DNA from: Gnetum montanum
Taxonomy: Eukaryota; Streptophyta; Gnetopsida; Gnetales; Gnetaceae
Reading direction: 5' to 3'
Assembly (NCBI GenBank): GCA_015680685.1
Contig: MNCI01017729.1
Span: forward strand, 18,900-82,899
DNA length: 64,000 nt
A program made the position numbers and the translations under genes. Positions 9,781 through 20,551 of the stretch are shown here, piece by piece. The notes beneath the pieces were generated by a model. That model ran no database searches, was not told where the DNA came from, and worked only from the letters and a program-made list of their open reading frames with translations. Each line of letters opens with the position of its first letter. Within the stretch, counting starts at the first letter, position 1.

Positions 9781-12562
9781 TTCGGGGTTGACTTTAACTA
9801 CATCGTCACAGAAGGCTAAGGTGTTTGAACCTAATCCTTGTGGTGTGTGTTGTGAAATCGTTTCATGGATGGATTCCATGTTAGCAAGGATGTCCTCTGT
9901 AATAGAAATGGATGCTAATGTTTGCGCTAAGGCTTCATGATGAGCCAATGATGTCATGACCAGGTCGTACAAGCTCATGGTTGTGTTCTTTTGTTTGAGC
10001 GTTTGTTTCATCTGGGCCAGTGTAGCTACAAAGTCCGTGTTGTTTGCCGTTGCGTTGGTTGCCTCTGTATGGGTTGGGGGCTTAGGCCTGGTTTGTTTGG
10101 GACTAGGGGTAGGGCCCCCAGCATTCGGTTGTTGTGTACTAGGTGTGGCCTTTGTTTCAGCTGTGGATGTTGTTCGTTGTTCGTTTGTCCTCTTCTGCTG
10201 CCATTTGGTAGGCTTACCCGTGTTGTTGGCAAGGTTGATTATTGAGGGAGAAGAGGTTGAGATGTTGCCTACTGTTGGGCTCTGGGTAAGTAAGGGGCCA
10301 TCGCGTGGTGGCACCTTTATGAAAAATGGTACCTTGATGATGAAAGGTTTCTTTGTGGTTGTGGTCAGTGCATCATGCCAGTTTAATGTCTTAGAAGACG
10401 TTTCCTGCGGTGCTTGGGATGTTTGCCAGTTTAACGTCTTAGTGGATGATGACGCTTCCTTCCAGTTTAACGTCTTAGCAGACGACTGTGGTGGTACTTT
10501 GACCACAAAGGGTGTTTTTGGTGCTCGGGATTGCATTGAATCTTGCCAGTTTAACATCTTAGCAGACATGTGAGGTGGTGGTGCTTTGACCACGAAAGGT
10601 GTCATCGGTGCTCTAGGTGGCACCTTGATGATGATGGGAGGCCTCTTGCTCGTGGAGGCGGATGGGATTGTTGCCTTGCTGGGAGGCACACAGATCACAA
10701 AAGGTTTTCGCATAGGTTTAGGCTTACTATATATGCCAATGGATTTTATGACATAGGAGGCATCGTTTGTGTTGGGTTGATTCAGGGTGTTGACGTTCAG
10801 TTGACCCCATTCTATCATTACTTGTAGATCATCCTTTAACGCACCACAGGTGTCGATATTGTGACCAGACATTTGGTGGTAATGACAGAATTGGTCTAAC
10901 TTGAAATGTCGTTGAACTGGGGGCTTGTTTGGTGCTGCTAAGGTGGGATTCCTTAGTAGCTCGTAGTACTTGTCGTGTCGGCGGCGAGCATTCTCTGCTA
11001 CTTGTTTGTATTGGATTTGCCCAGTTTTAAGGAGTTGCTCTAGTAGTTCAGAAGGTCGCATGGGTAGCGGCGTGTACTTAGAGCGATCCTTGCACTGAAA
11101 GTTAGGCCTTGGGGTAGCCCCTGTTGTTGTAGGCAGGTTGGTATTGGTGTTAGTTATTTTTGTGCTTGTGGCCATAGTTTTTGTTGTTGTCTTTTGTTTG
11201 GCAACGTGTTGGTTCTTGTAAGCCACACAGGTAGGATCATTGCTGGCTTATGCAGCTTGTTCAATGTTCTTGATCTGTGTGAACGCTTGGCTCAACGTTT
11301 GAGCACTTAGGTAGTACAGCTTTGACTTAACGAAGTCATTCACGGCTCTCTTTAGAATCGTAAGCAAATACGTTTCAGGGATAGGCTCATGAAGTTCGTT
11401 AAGGGCTGCACTCCATCGTTGGATGAACTTTTGCACAGGCTCAAGTGGTGCTTGTTTCACCTGTATCAGAGTGTCTAGTGTGGCTTTAGGCTTGAGTTTG
11501 TACTTAAACCTGGTAATGAACTGGTGTAATAGATCCTCCAAAGAGGATATGGAGTTACGAGGTAAGGCTCGATACCAGTCTAAGGCTACACCCGTCAAGG
11601 ACATAGCGAACACGCGCAAGATTGCGTGGGGCCAAGCTTGAAGCAATAGGGTTTCTGATCGAAACGTGACTAAGTGAGCATTCGGATCTTCCTTCCCATT
11701 GTACTTGGTTAATTGGGGTAGTGTGATTCCCTTGGGTAAAGCTAACGATGGCACTGAAGAGTTAATTGGATAATCCTGATAGAAATCCAGTACTTTAACT
11801 TGTTCAGTGTTGGCAGTTTTGAGGTGCTTTACCTCATCAGCTAACGTTTGCATCATTTGTTTTACTTCTACCCACTCTTGAGTGGTAGGCAGATTAGTTG
11901 GTTGGGGAGATTGTTGGGTTTTCATTTGTTGCTGTGGAGCAACATTCAGAGTTGTGGTTGTGGGGTGTGGCACATTGAAGTGAGTGGATTTTTGAACAAG
12001 GGGTATGGTTCCTTGCCTAGCCACAAACTGTGAAGTGACACCTTGGATGTGCTGGGCCGATGTAACGAAAGTGGCCCCATGTGTTTGCATTGGCGGCATG
12101 TACTGGGTGGACATGGACGTGGGTAGTCCATGTCAGGACGCCGGTGCTTGTGTGCTCATTGACGCATGGTGAGTGATCGTCTGTCCCATGCGAGGGTGGA
12201 ATGATGGGTTCACGTAGGCATGGGAACTGAGGGTGTGGTATGAATCCTCAGTTTCAGATCATGCTTCGAAGTCATTTACATCATGTTGGTTTTGGGGCTC
12301 CTCAGTGGGTCGCCGTGTGTTTTGGCTCCTTGCCAGAAGGAGCTGAGATGAGCCTATGATTAGGCTTAGAAAGGGGGATGATGTCATATACAGAGGGGAT
12401 GAATTCATGACCTCCCATGTATATGCGTTCAAAGTTTCGTTTTGCCTCCTATTCTGTGTGATCAATGGGAAGGTTGGCCTGAATCTTCACACAGATGTAG
12501 TTATACTATTCTTGTGTGAGGACTATGAAGGTACGTGCTCTGGAGTTTTGGGATGATTCCAT
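9781..12562 (-). pseudogene. Element B Gag polyprotein
   Basis: Start chosen at ATG 12562 because MESSQ matches MESFQ and MDSSQ at the gag starts of A and E. The N-terminal part has stops and a frameshift near 12260-12470; from 12114 down to 9013 the frame has only two stops (11248-11250 and 9778-9780). Capsid-type domain at about 11700-11250, with LPQLTKYNGKEDPNAHLVTF, GVALDWYRALP and ETYLLTILKRAVNDF, as in retrotransposon gag. A nucleocapsid knuckle follows at about 10900-10850: FCHYHQMSGHNIDTC, C-x2-H-x4-H-x4-C, the form seen in Tat elements. A later segment repeats PFVVKVPP and KTLNW about five times each. Gag packages element RNA; here the near-open frame suggests recent use. Confidence 0.85.
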
Positions 12563-12717
12563 GGTGATGCGTGCTTTGGCAAGGTCCATTGTCAAATGTT
12601 TTAAATGTTTGAATGTGACAGCGTAAACGAGTGAAAATTTTGTTAAGTGTTGGACAATGAATGAAGATAATTTTAAGTGTTGGCAGCGTATACCAAAGAG
12701 TCACAGAGTACAGACTG

Positions 12718-13450
12718 GCCTACAGCATGCAGGTCTCAGAGTGAAGGCCTCAGCGTGAAGATCTCAGCATGTAGATCTCAGCGTGCAGATCTCAGCATGC
12801 AGGCCTCAGCGTGCAGATCTCAGCATGCAGATCTTAGCGTGTAGGCCTCAGCATGTAGGCCTTAGCGTGTAGATCTCAACGTGCAGACCTCAGCATGCAG
12901 GCCTCAGCGTGTAGATCTGAACATGTGTATCTCAGCGTGCAGGCCTCAGCCTGCAGATCTTAGCATGCAGATCTCAGCATGCAGACCTCAGTGTGCAGGC
13001 CTCAATATGCAGATCTTAGCATGTGGATCTCAGCATGCAAGCCTCGGCCTGCAGATCTCAATGTGCAGATCTCAGCGTGTAGGCCTCAGTGTGCAAATCT
13101 CAGTGTACAGATCTCAGCGTGCAGGCCTCAGCATGTAGATCTCAAAGTGTAGGCTTCAGTGTGTAGATCTCAGCGTGCAGATCTCAACGTGTAGGCCTCA
13201 GCATGCAGATCTCAACGTGCAGGCCTCAGCATGTAGATCTCAACATGCAGGCCTCATCGTGCAGATCTTAGCATATAGATCTCAGCGTGCAGGCCTCAGC
13301 ATGCAGATCTCAACGTGTAGATCTCAGCGTGTAGGCTTCAGCGTGTAGATCTCAGCATGCAGGCCTTAGCGTGCAGATATTAGCATGTAGATCTTAGCGT
13401 GTAGGCCTCAGCGTGCAGATCTTAGCATGCAGATCTCAGCGTGCAGGCTG
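12718..13450. repeat. 14-bp minisatellite in the element B leader
   Basis: About 50 contiguous copies of CTCAGCGTGCAGAT and variants, with GCGTG alternating with GCATG and AGATCT alternating with AGGCCT. Lies between the primer-binding site and gag, so it would be in the 5' leader of the genomic RNA. Units are contiguous, without unique spacers. Confidence 0.95.
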
Positions 13451-13613
13451 AACAGGGCGCAGATCTGAAAGATTCGAAGTCAGATCTACGCTGACTGAGT
13501 GCAGATTTGGGAAAATTGACTGTAGATCTAGGATCAAAAGGGGTGGATCTAGGATATGGACTAAAGGATCTGAAGAGATCTATGGTGGAGCAAAGTAGAT
13601 TTAAGCAATGAGA

Positions 13614-13632
13614 GGCCCTCCTTCTAGCGCCA
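13614..13632 (-). other. Element B primer-binding site
   Basis: In element sense TGGCGCTAGAAGGAGGGCC begins five bases after the 5' LTR end. It is shared with element E (47190-47208) and, with one change, element A (20528-20546). The 3' CCA-complementary TGG start fits a tRNA primer; which tRNA cannot be decided here. Confidence 0.85.
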
Positions 13633-13637
13633 GAAAC

Positions 13638-14946
13638 TGTACTGCCTGAAATCATCGGTGTCGGGCTGGAACGTTATGGGCACCGAAAGATTCACAGACA
13701 AGCATAGCAGACCCTACCTTCACTTGAGGGCAAGCTGGAAACGGACGAAGGTAGAGTGCCTTGGATGGTCCACACACGGATCAAACAAGGACTTCCCCAA
13801 CGTTTGCCACTATATGCTGGGCTGCACTCTGGGCGTGCACGTTGGCATGCAAGAATGAAAACCCATCATTTGGAGCCCAAAAATTGATTTTCAGGTGCCT
13901 GTGATGATGCCCAATAGTTTCCCTACCCTTGAGAGTCGATTTCAGGTGAAAATATTGCTCTTTGGTGCCTGTTTTAGGCCATTTTTGATGGTGTACGCTA
14001 GGCTGCACGCTGGGCGTGCAGGAATGAAAACCCATTATTTGGAGCCCAAAACTTGATTTTTAGGTGCCTGTGATGATGCCCAATAGTTGCCCTACCTTTG
14101 AGAGTCAATTTCACGTGAAAATATTGCTCTTTGGTGCATGTTTTGGGCCATTTTTGATGGTGTATGCTGGGTTGTACGCTGGGCATGCACGCTGGCATGC
14201 AGGAATGAAAACCCATCATTTGGAGCCCAAAACTTGATTTTCAAGTGCCTGTGATGATGCCCAATAGTTGCCCTACCTCTGAGAGTTGATTTTAGGTGAA
14301 AATCTTGCTCTTTGATGCCTGTTTTGGGTTTTTTTTTGATGGTGTACGCTGGGCATGCAGGAATGAAAACCCATCATTTGGAGCCCAGAACTTGATTTTT
14401 AGGTGCCTGTGATGATGCCCAATAGTTGCCCTACCTCTGAGAGTTGATTTCAGGTGAAAAAATTTCTCTTTGGTGCTTGTTTTGGGCCGTTTTTGATGGT
14501 GTACGCTGGGCTACACGCTGGCATGCAGGAATGAAAACCCATCATTTGGAGCCGAAAACCTCATTTTCTGGTGCTTGAGAGCTACTGGGGACCTTGGTGA
14601 AGGTCTTGGGGGGTCCATACGCTCAATTCTAGCATGTTTTGGCTCATTTTTGGGGCCCGAAAGTTGCTGCACGCTGAGCTGCATGCTGGGTTGTACGCTG
14701 GGTGTGCAGGCTTATGTGCAAGAAGTATACTTAGTCAAAACTAAGTGTTTTCAGTTTGAAACTTGTAGTTCTTGTTGCCAGATGTTGATGTAGTCTCCAA
14801 TGGATCTAAGGGAACTTTTACTTGCTTGATTAGACTCCGTTTGATGCTGTTTGTGAAGTTTGCAAGTTTCGGTCATGCTGGGAAGCATCATGACTTAGCT
14901 CGATTCTTGTCTGAAAGTGCTAGGTCCAAATTTTTGTGGTGTTTTA
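13638..14946 (-). repeat. Element B 5' LTR (short form)
   Basis: 1309 bp. Begins TGTACTGCC in plus reading. The outer end reads TGTTTTA where the partner has TGTTTCA, a single C-to-T change. It aligns to the partner for the first 170 bp (to CGTTTGCC), then jumps to the tandem array, skipping the roughly 1.05 kb that in the partner holds the TATA-like site. This upstream LTR therefore seems to lack its promoter. Confidence 0.9.
13810..14575. repeat. LTR tandem array, about five units
   Basis: Same unit as 5560-7220, counted by the AACCCATCATT landmark (13859, 14030 with one change, 14209, 14369, 14537). Half the copy number of the other LTR. Confidence 0.9.
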
Positions 14947-14951
14947 GTTTG
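14947..14951. repeat. Target-site duplication GTTTG, right of element B
   Basis: Matches 4195-4199 exactly and is followed by GAACCTAAGGCATTCGACT, the continuation of exon 7 of the antisense gene. Confidence 0.92.
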
Positions 14952-15806
14952 GAACCTAAGGCATTCGACTGAACATCTATGGGATGAGGTTCACACACTG
15001 AAGGAGACACTAGCAAAAGAGAGAGGAGAAAAGTGATCTCCAGTATGACTTTGTTGCTGCTAAGTTGTCTGGTGATAGCACATGGTGCTCATCTGAAGTC
15101 ACCTATGCATGTTACTAGACAGTTTTAAATGGTAAGGTGCAGGCTACTCGGGACTTAGCAGAACAAAAAGCACAGATAGATTTATTGAACAGGAAGTGTC
15201 AAGATTGAAAATCCTTTGCTGCCAAAATATGCAAGTGGGGCCAAGACCAAAAGGACCACAAGCATTAGCATAAGAATTGTTTGAAGGAAGAGTCAGTTGA
15301 ACGTCATCGTGTAGAGATGTTCATTGATGGGTTAGGTTTGTAGCCTTCTTATGATAGGTTTGTCAAGTGCACCGAGGTGGAGGGATCTCCAGAGAGAACA
15401 ATTACCACTGCCTCTGTGGAGACTACGATAGGCATGTTCTCTCTTGAGCAACCTACTTGGACCTCAGTGGACAAAGGCAAAGCACTCGCTAGCATTGATC
15501 TCGGCTTGGAGGAGGATTGGGAAAATGTGCCTGAGAAGGAGATTCTACGGCATTTGGAGACCAACTTAGGATCTTCCTCTCTTGTGAGTGTTTTATTTTG
15601 ACATTTATTTTTGTATGATTTTATTGTTTTTCATTGTTAGTGTTACTATTTTTCTGATTTTTGTGTTTATGATTTACTTTATTATCCTTACATGTTTTGT
15701 TCTATTTTATATTTTATATTTATAGGGACATGTTAATGATGGAGCTAGCCCTAGTGGACCAAGAGTGGATGATGAAGAGGATCTTGGGGATCAGCCCCAT
15801 CTATGA
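14952..15806 (+). pseudogene. Antisense gene of element A, exons 7b-8
   Basis: Continuation of the gene cut by element B. Exon 7b runs to 15583 (donor GTGAGT) and exon 8 covers 15726-15806, ending DLGDQPHL-stop; the E copy ends EFGDQPPS-stop. The exon 7 C-terminal part is conserved with E: TSMFSLE or IGMFSLEQP, WTSVDKGKALASIDLGLEEDW, then a KEEIL-type helix. The exon 7 segment near 14980-15350 is charged and probably helical, with several TAG/TAA/TGA codons. No known domain is recognised here. Conservation of exon boundaries and of the last residues in two separate elements argues that this was once a real protein. Confidence 0.65.
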
Positions 15807-16369
15807 GCTTTGCATTAGTTAGGCTTAAGCCATTAAGTGTTTTTAGATTTTTGGATGTTTGATAGAATGTATAAAGACTGATGTAATGACTTGGATTTAA
15901 TTGCAGAATGAAATGGTTATGTTCTTTCCTTACTTTGATGTCCCATATATATATATTTGTTATTTTTCATTTTTTTCATTATTTTTCGTTGTTTTCTCGA
16001 GTATATTGTGAATATGCGCATGCAACTAAAGGTAACATAAATTTCTAAAATGTAAATCACGACGTAAGATAAATGTTTTGAAAAAGAAGGCAACGACCGT
16101 GCATGAATCTAAATTATAACTTGTAACTTGTAACCAAGAATTCAATGTAAAATGATGGGAGTTCATGAATCTGTAACTTGTTGACTCTAGTTTAAAGCCA
16201 TTTCAGGCTGGGTACATCAGTTTAAAGTCATGATGGACTATTGCATTTGTTGTTAAAGAAAGAAAGGATTACCAGTTTTATGCCATGGTGAGCCAAAGGT
16301 AGTAACGTTTTCAGAAATTTTTAAATGGAATCGGCCATTTCTGACCATGGCTAGTTTAATGTCATTGCG
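15807..16369. other. Spacer between antisense gene and protease, element A
   Basis: AT-rich, no gene. The antisense gene and protease are tail-to-tail across it, as in element E (42574-43101). It contains TTTAAAGCCATTTCAGGC and TTTAAAGTCATGATGG, shared with E near 42885-42930. Confidence 0.55.
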
Positions 16370-16530
16370 GACGTTTGTTGGCAGTTTAACGTCATGCCAG
16401 ACGATTTGTAGTTTAACGTCATTTCGGAAAGTGGTAGTTTAACGTCATTTCAGACATTTCATAGTTTAATGTCATTTCAGACATTTCGTAGTTTAACGTC
16501 ATTTCAGATATTTCGTAGTTTTAACTCTAC
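16370..16530. repeat. About 27-bp tandem repeat at the protease end, element A
   Basis: Roughly five copies of TAGTTTAACGTCATTTCAGA. Diverged singles occur at the same place in B (8720-9030) and E (43010-43070), and next to RT in E (37297-37350). Confidence 0.85.
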
Positions 16531-17400
16531 TTATTAAGTTGCTTTTTGATCCTTTGTAGTTTAACATGTGGGGTTGAGCATGCAGGTAAGATTTTATACT
16601 CACCTTCTCCTTCATCTGTGATATCAAAGGGTAATTTCAACCAGGAGACATCAGTAGGGATGACGCCTATGTTTGTATTGTCTTGTGTTTCTTCAGTTTC
16701 AGTAGGGTTGGGAGCTAGCGTTGGATTTATGTTTTGAAGTATGCTCTTGGTTCCTTGCTTAGGCTTAGCGAATTCAATTTCTGATTCTTGATTCACTCTA
16801 GGGTTTGAGGAAGTAGGCGATACTATTGTGTCTCCATATATGATGATCTCACCACCCTCGTAAGGTAGGTGGATCTCCTGATGGATTGGGGAAGATACGG
16901 CTTTAAGTTGAGCCAGCCAGGGACGTCTTAGGATCATATTAAATCCTGGCATTTTGTCAATTACTATGAATTCAGCTGATGTGGGGAATTGGTCCTCAAC
17001 TATGAAATCTAAGGTAACCATACCCCTTACTCCAACATGGGAACCACTGAAGGATTTTAAGAAAGAAGTTGTTGTGGGCTATATTTGTTCGGTAAGTCCT
17101 AGTTTTTCGATGATGGAAAAAGGTATCACATTGGTTGCCACACCATCATCAACATGCACCCTACGTATCTTGAAATGATTAACCTGTATCGTTATGAACA
17201 TAGGGGTTGTAGTAACTTCTCCTATCTTCTCATCTAGCTTAATGTCCTTAGCACGAAACTCTAGGGATGTAGTCTTTGATTCTTGAGATTGTGCGGACAA
17301 TATTGCATGAATGGATGGTCCATTTGTAGGAAGATCTTGACTAATAGGGACCAAAGTTAACATATGCATGAGAGCTTCTTAATGTACTGGTGAAGTCATT
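16527..17400 (-). pseudogene. Element A retropepsin region
   Basis: Two overlapping-frame pieces show VHVDDGVATNV with KIRR before it, the flap region, and GFNMILRRPWLAQ, followed by a tail ending LPFDITDEGEGEYKILP. Matches element E (WLELPFDV..EGDGEYKIIP) closely. Ty3-type aspartic protease that would mature Gag-Pol. Broken by a frameshift between about 17020 and 17080. Lies tail-to-tail with the antisense gene. Confidence 0.75.
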
Positions 17401-20208
17401 ACTAGATCATACAGGCTTAAAGAAGTATTCTTTTATTTCAAAGCTTGTGTGACCTGGGTCAACGCATTCGCTAGGTCTTTAGCATTTGGGGCATCCTTGT
17501 CTATAGAGATTTGGTTCATTTAACCTAGCATTTGTATTTATTGTGGAGTGGTTTTTACTGAAGATGCTAGGTTTGGGACATGACTCATGACATTATCCTC
17601 GTTTTGGTGACTTGTACTAGGCTCATTAATGGGCGGGCCCATGGGAACATCGTTTAGTGGTGTTGGCTTTGGTGGTCCCAATTTGCCTCGATGGTTTTCC
17701 CTTTCCAAACATTCTCTTGTTAGTCTATTAGCAAGATGTTCTTGCAGATGTCGTAGGGGAAAAGAGGTGGGTTGTGTATCAGGGCATTTTGGCACCTGGA
17801 TCACAAAGGGAATGGGTCGATTTCCAGGTGGTGTGGTTGTTCCTACAACAAAAGGAGGTACACAGATGACGAATGGTTTTGATGGTGTGGGGGATGTGCA
17901 CATTGTAAAATGGGTTTGAGGATATGTTGGGGTAGGTGTGTTTTCTGAAGGCCTGCGAATCACAAAATGATTTTGAGGGATATCTTGTCTATCTTCCACA
18001 TGGATAGTATTAGTGACATGTGGTGCATCATTGGTATTGAGAGGATCCTTGTAGACCCCCATGGATTGGTTTTGGGATCTTACTGGGTTTGCCTCGTCGA
18101 ACACTACTTCGGCCCTATTAATCATGTGTTGTATATCCTATTTCAACGTAAAGTAGTAATCAGTCCCATGACCACACTGTTGGTGATATTCACAAAAGCT
18201 ATCCAACCTAAAGCCCTTTGGAATGGGGGTTTCGTTGCCTATTGCTAAAGCTGGATTTTTGGCCAATTCATAAAATCGATCGTGTCTTTGAGAGGCTATA
18301 GGAGATATTTATTTGTGTTGAATTAGCCTAGCCTTTAGAAGTTGATCAAGAAATTGTGAAGGCTTCATGGGTAATGGTGTGCATTGAGTGGGGTCTTTTC
18401 TTTCGAAGGTACGGGCATGACCTGTGTTTTTGTTTCTATTTGGAGAATTTTTAGGTGTAGGAGTGGGTGTGGTTCTTTCATAGTTTTTTGGGACAGCAGG
18501 TTGTTTTCCTTTTTGTCTTGGATGACTAGGTTGGGTTGTTTCGGACACCACTACTACTGTTGTTTTGGATTTATCTTTCCTAGTATGTTGGCTCTTAAAG
18601 GTTGAGTAGGCTGGGTCATTACTTGTTTGTGCTACCTATTCTATGTCTTTGATATGCACGAATGCTTGGCTTAATGTGCGGGCTTTCAGGTAGTAAAGTT
18701 TTGACTTAATAAAGTCATTCACAACCAACTTAAGGATGGTAAGCAGATATGTTTCAGGGATGGGTTTGTGAAGTTCATTTAAGGCTGCACTTCACCTTTG
18801 GATAAATTTTTGTGCTGGCTCAAGCGGTGCTTGTTTGATTTGGATTAAGTTATCTAACGTGGCTTTAGGTTTCAGATTGTACTTGAAATGGGTGAAAAAC
18901 TGATGCAACAAATCCTGTAAAGAAGATATGAAGCTATGGGGTAAATATAGGTACTAGTCTAAGGATTTTCTGGTTAAGGACATTGCAAACACTCACAAAA
19001 TTACATGGGGCCATGCCTGAAGTAAAATACTTTTGGTTCAGAATGTTACTAGGTGGGCATTTGGGTCTCCCTCTCCATTGTACTTGGTCAGCTGAGGTAA
19101 CAAGACTCCTTTTGGCAAGGTTAAGGGTAATTGGGTCATCTTGATAGAAATCTAGTACCTTGACTTCCTCTGTGTTCACAGTTTTAAGGCGTTTCAATTC
19201 TTTTGCCAATGAGTGCATCATTTTGTGTGTGTTTGCCCATTCTTGGGTGGTAGGCAGGCCAATGGATTGAGTAGATTTTGGCTGATAATGATTCAATTGT
19301 TGTGTTATTTGTGGAAAGAGAGGCTGTTGGGCTGACGTTTGTTGCGATGGGATAGTATTCGGGACTAAGACTACAGCTGGTGGAACCCACTGCCCAACCA
19401 TAGGTTGTGAAGTAACACCTTGAATGTGTTGGATTGTAGTAATTAATGGTGCTCCATGGATCTGCACCTGAGGTATGTAATGGGTGGATGTGGAAGCTAG
19501 TATGACCGATGGCATCCCAATTACTTGAGGTTGAAAGATTGACCCTATGTTAGTTTGGGCAGGGATTTGTTGGGATTGTACTTGTGGGGGTACAATGGAA
19601 CTAGATGCATCAAAGTGAATATTATTGAGCATGAAGAAGATATGAATGAAAGTAGATACCTCTTGTGCTCGAGTGTTTGTGGATGAAGGAGGAAGCACAG
19701 TTTCTTCCAGAAAAGGGTGGAAAAATGGGTTTGTATAGGCATGGGAGTTGACGATGTGGTAGGAATCTCCATGTTCAGATTGGGTTGCAAAGTCATCCTC
19801 CTCATCTTAAGGCTCTATTAGCAGTAGTTGTAAGGCTTAACTTCTAGCCATGAGAAGCTGGGATATGAGTTTATGATGGTTTTCAGACAACGGGATGATG
19901 TCAAATGCTGACAGGATGAACTCATGTCCTCCATTGTGAATAAATTCATATTCTTGCTTTGCTTCCCTCTCTATACGGTCGATAGGTAGGTTGGCTTGGA
20001 TTTTGACACATATGAAGTTATACTCTTCGGGTGTAAGAGTTGCGTAAGTAGGGCCTTTGCCCTATAGCCTAAGCGATTGGTGTGTAGGGCCTTGGGGATT
20101 TACTTGTTCAATAACAGTTATGGATTTTGTGGTGGTCACAGGGTTTGAGGTTTCAGCCCCAAAGTCTGAGATTGGCAATGTTGCTGGGTTGGTTTGGAAA
20201 GATTCCAT
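17401..20208 (-). pseudogene. Element A Gag polyprotein
   Basis: Start at ATG 20208 (MESFQ), just inside the leader repeats. N-terminal part contains EYNFICVKIQANLPIDRIE and GGHEFILSAFDIIPLS, shared with B and E. The capsid-type region is at about 19200-18660. The nucleocapsid motif at about 18215-18170 reads FCEYHQQCGHGTDY with the last Cys changed to Tyr, so metal binding is lost. A proline-rich linker with PFVICVPP and PFVIQVP follows. At least five frame breaks. Confidence 0.75.
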
Positions 20209-20254
20209 AGTGAGCATGAGCAGAATGGGCTAGATGAGTTGAGTTGGATTGCAA

Positions 20255-20455
20255 GCAACCGCAGTGTAACTGGCGTGACACAAGCCCAACGTGACCAATA
20301 GGGAGTAAACTCAACGTGACCAACGGGAGCAAGCTTTGCGTGACCAATAGGGAGCAAGCCCAGCGTGACCAACAGGGAGCAAGCTTAGCATGACTAATGG
20401 GGAGCAAGCTTAGTGTGACCAATGGGAGCAAGCTTAGTGTGACCAACTACAACAA
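20255..20455. repeat. Leader tandem repeat of element A, about 24-27 bp unit
   Basis: Seven or so copies of AGCGTGACCAATAGGGAGCAAGC between the gag start and the primer-binding site. It shares only the GCGTG core with the leader arrays of B and E. Confidence 0.85.
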
Positions 20456-20527
20456 GGAGACTCAGGACAAGATGAAAAAGTTTTAACCGGTATCGTGATC
20501 GACGTTTTAACACACAACAAGCAAGTT

Positions 20528-20546
20528 GGCCCTCCTTCTAGAGCCA
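20528..20546 (-). other. Element A primer-binding site
   Basis: TGGCTCTAGAAGGAGGGCC in element sense, one change from B and E, five bases inside the LTR end. Confidence 0.8.
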
Positions 20547-20551
20547 AAAAC

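Larger units (their letters stand above)
4200..14946 (-). mobile_element. Element B: gag-protease-only Tat-lineage LTR retrotransposon
   Basis: 10,747 bp flanked by GTTTG duplications. Minus-sense order: 5' LTR (14946-13638), primer-binding site, leader with a 14-bp minisatellite, gag-protease (12562-9013), short tail, polypurine tract (7605-7590), 3' LTR (7589-4200). There is no reverse transcriptase, RNase H, integrase or antisense gene. The tail at about 7860-8560 matches the sequence between integrase and 3' LTR of element E (33190-33910). B is therefore best read as an internal-deletion derivative of an E-like element. It would depend on enzymes from relatives. Confidence 0.9.

Noticed and set aside
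9956-10573. 205-codon plus frame with hydrophobic N terminus
   Set aside because: Lies fully antisense to the gag frame of element B, whose motifs are clear; no counterpart in A or E.
12881-13138. 85-codon plus frame of Cys/Gln/Ala repeats
   Set aside because: Translation of the 14-bp minisatellite; no start context or conservation.
12718-13450. CRISPR-like regularly spaced repeat
   Set aside because: Units are contiguous 14-mers with no unique spacers, in a plant retroelement leader.
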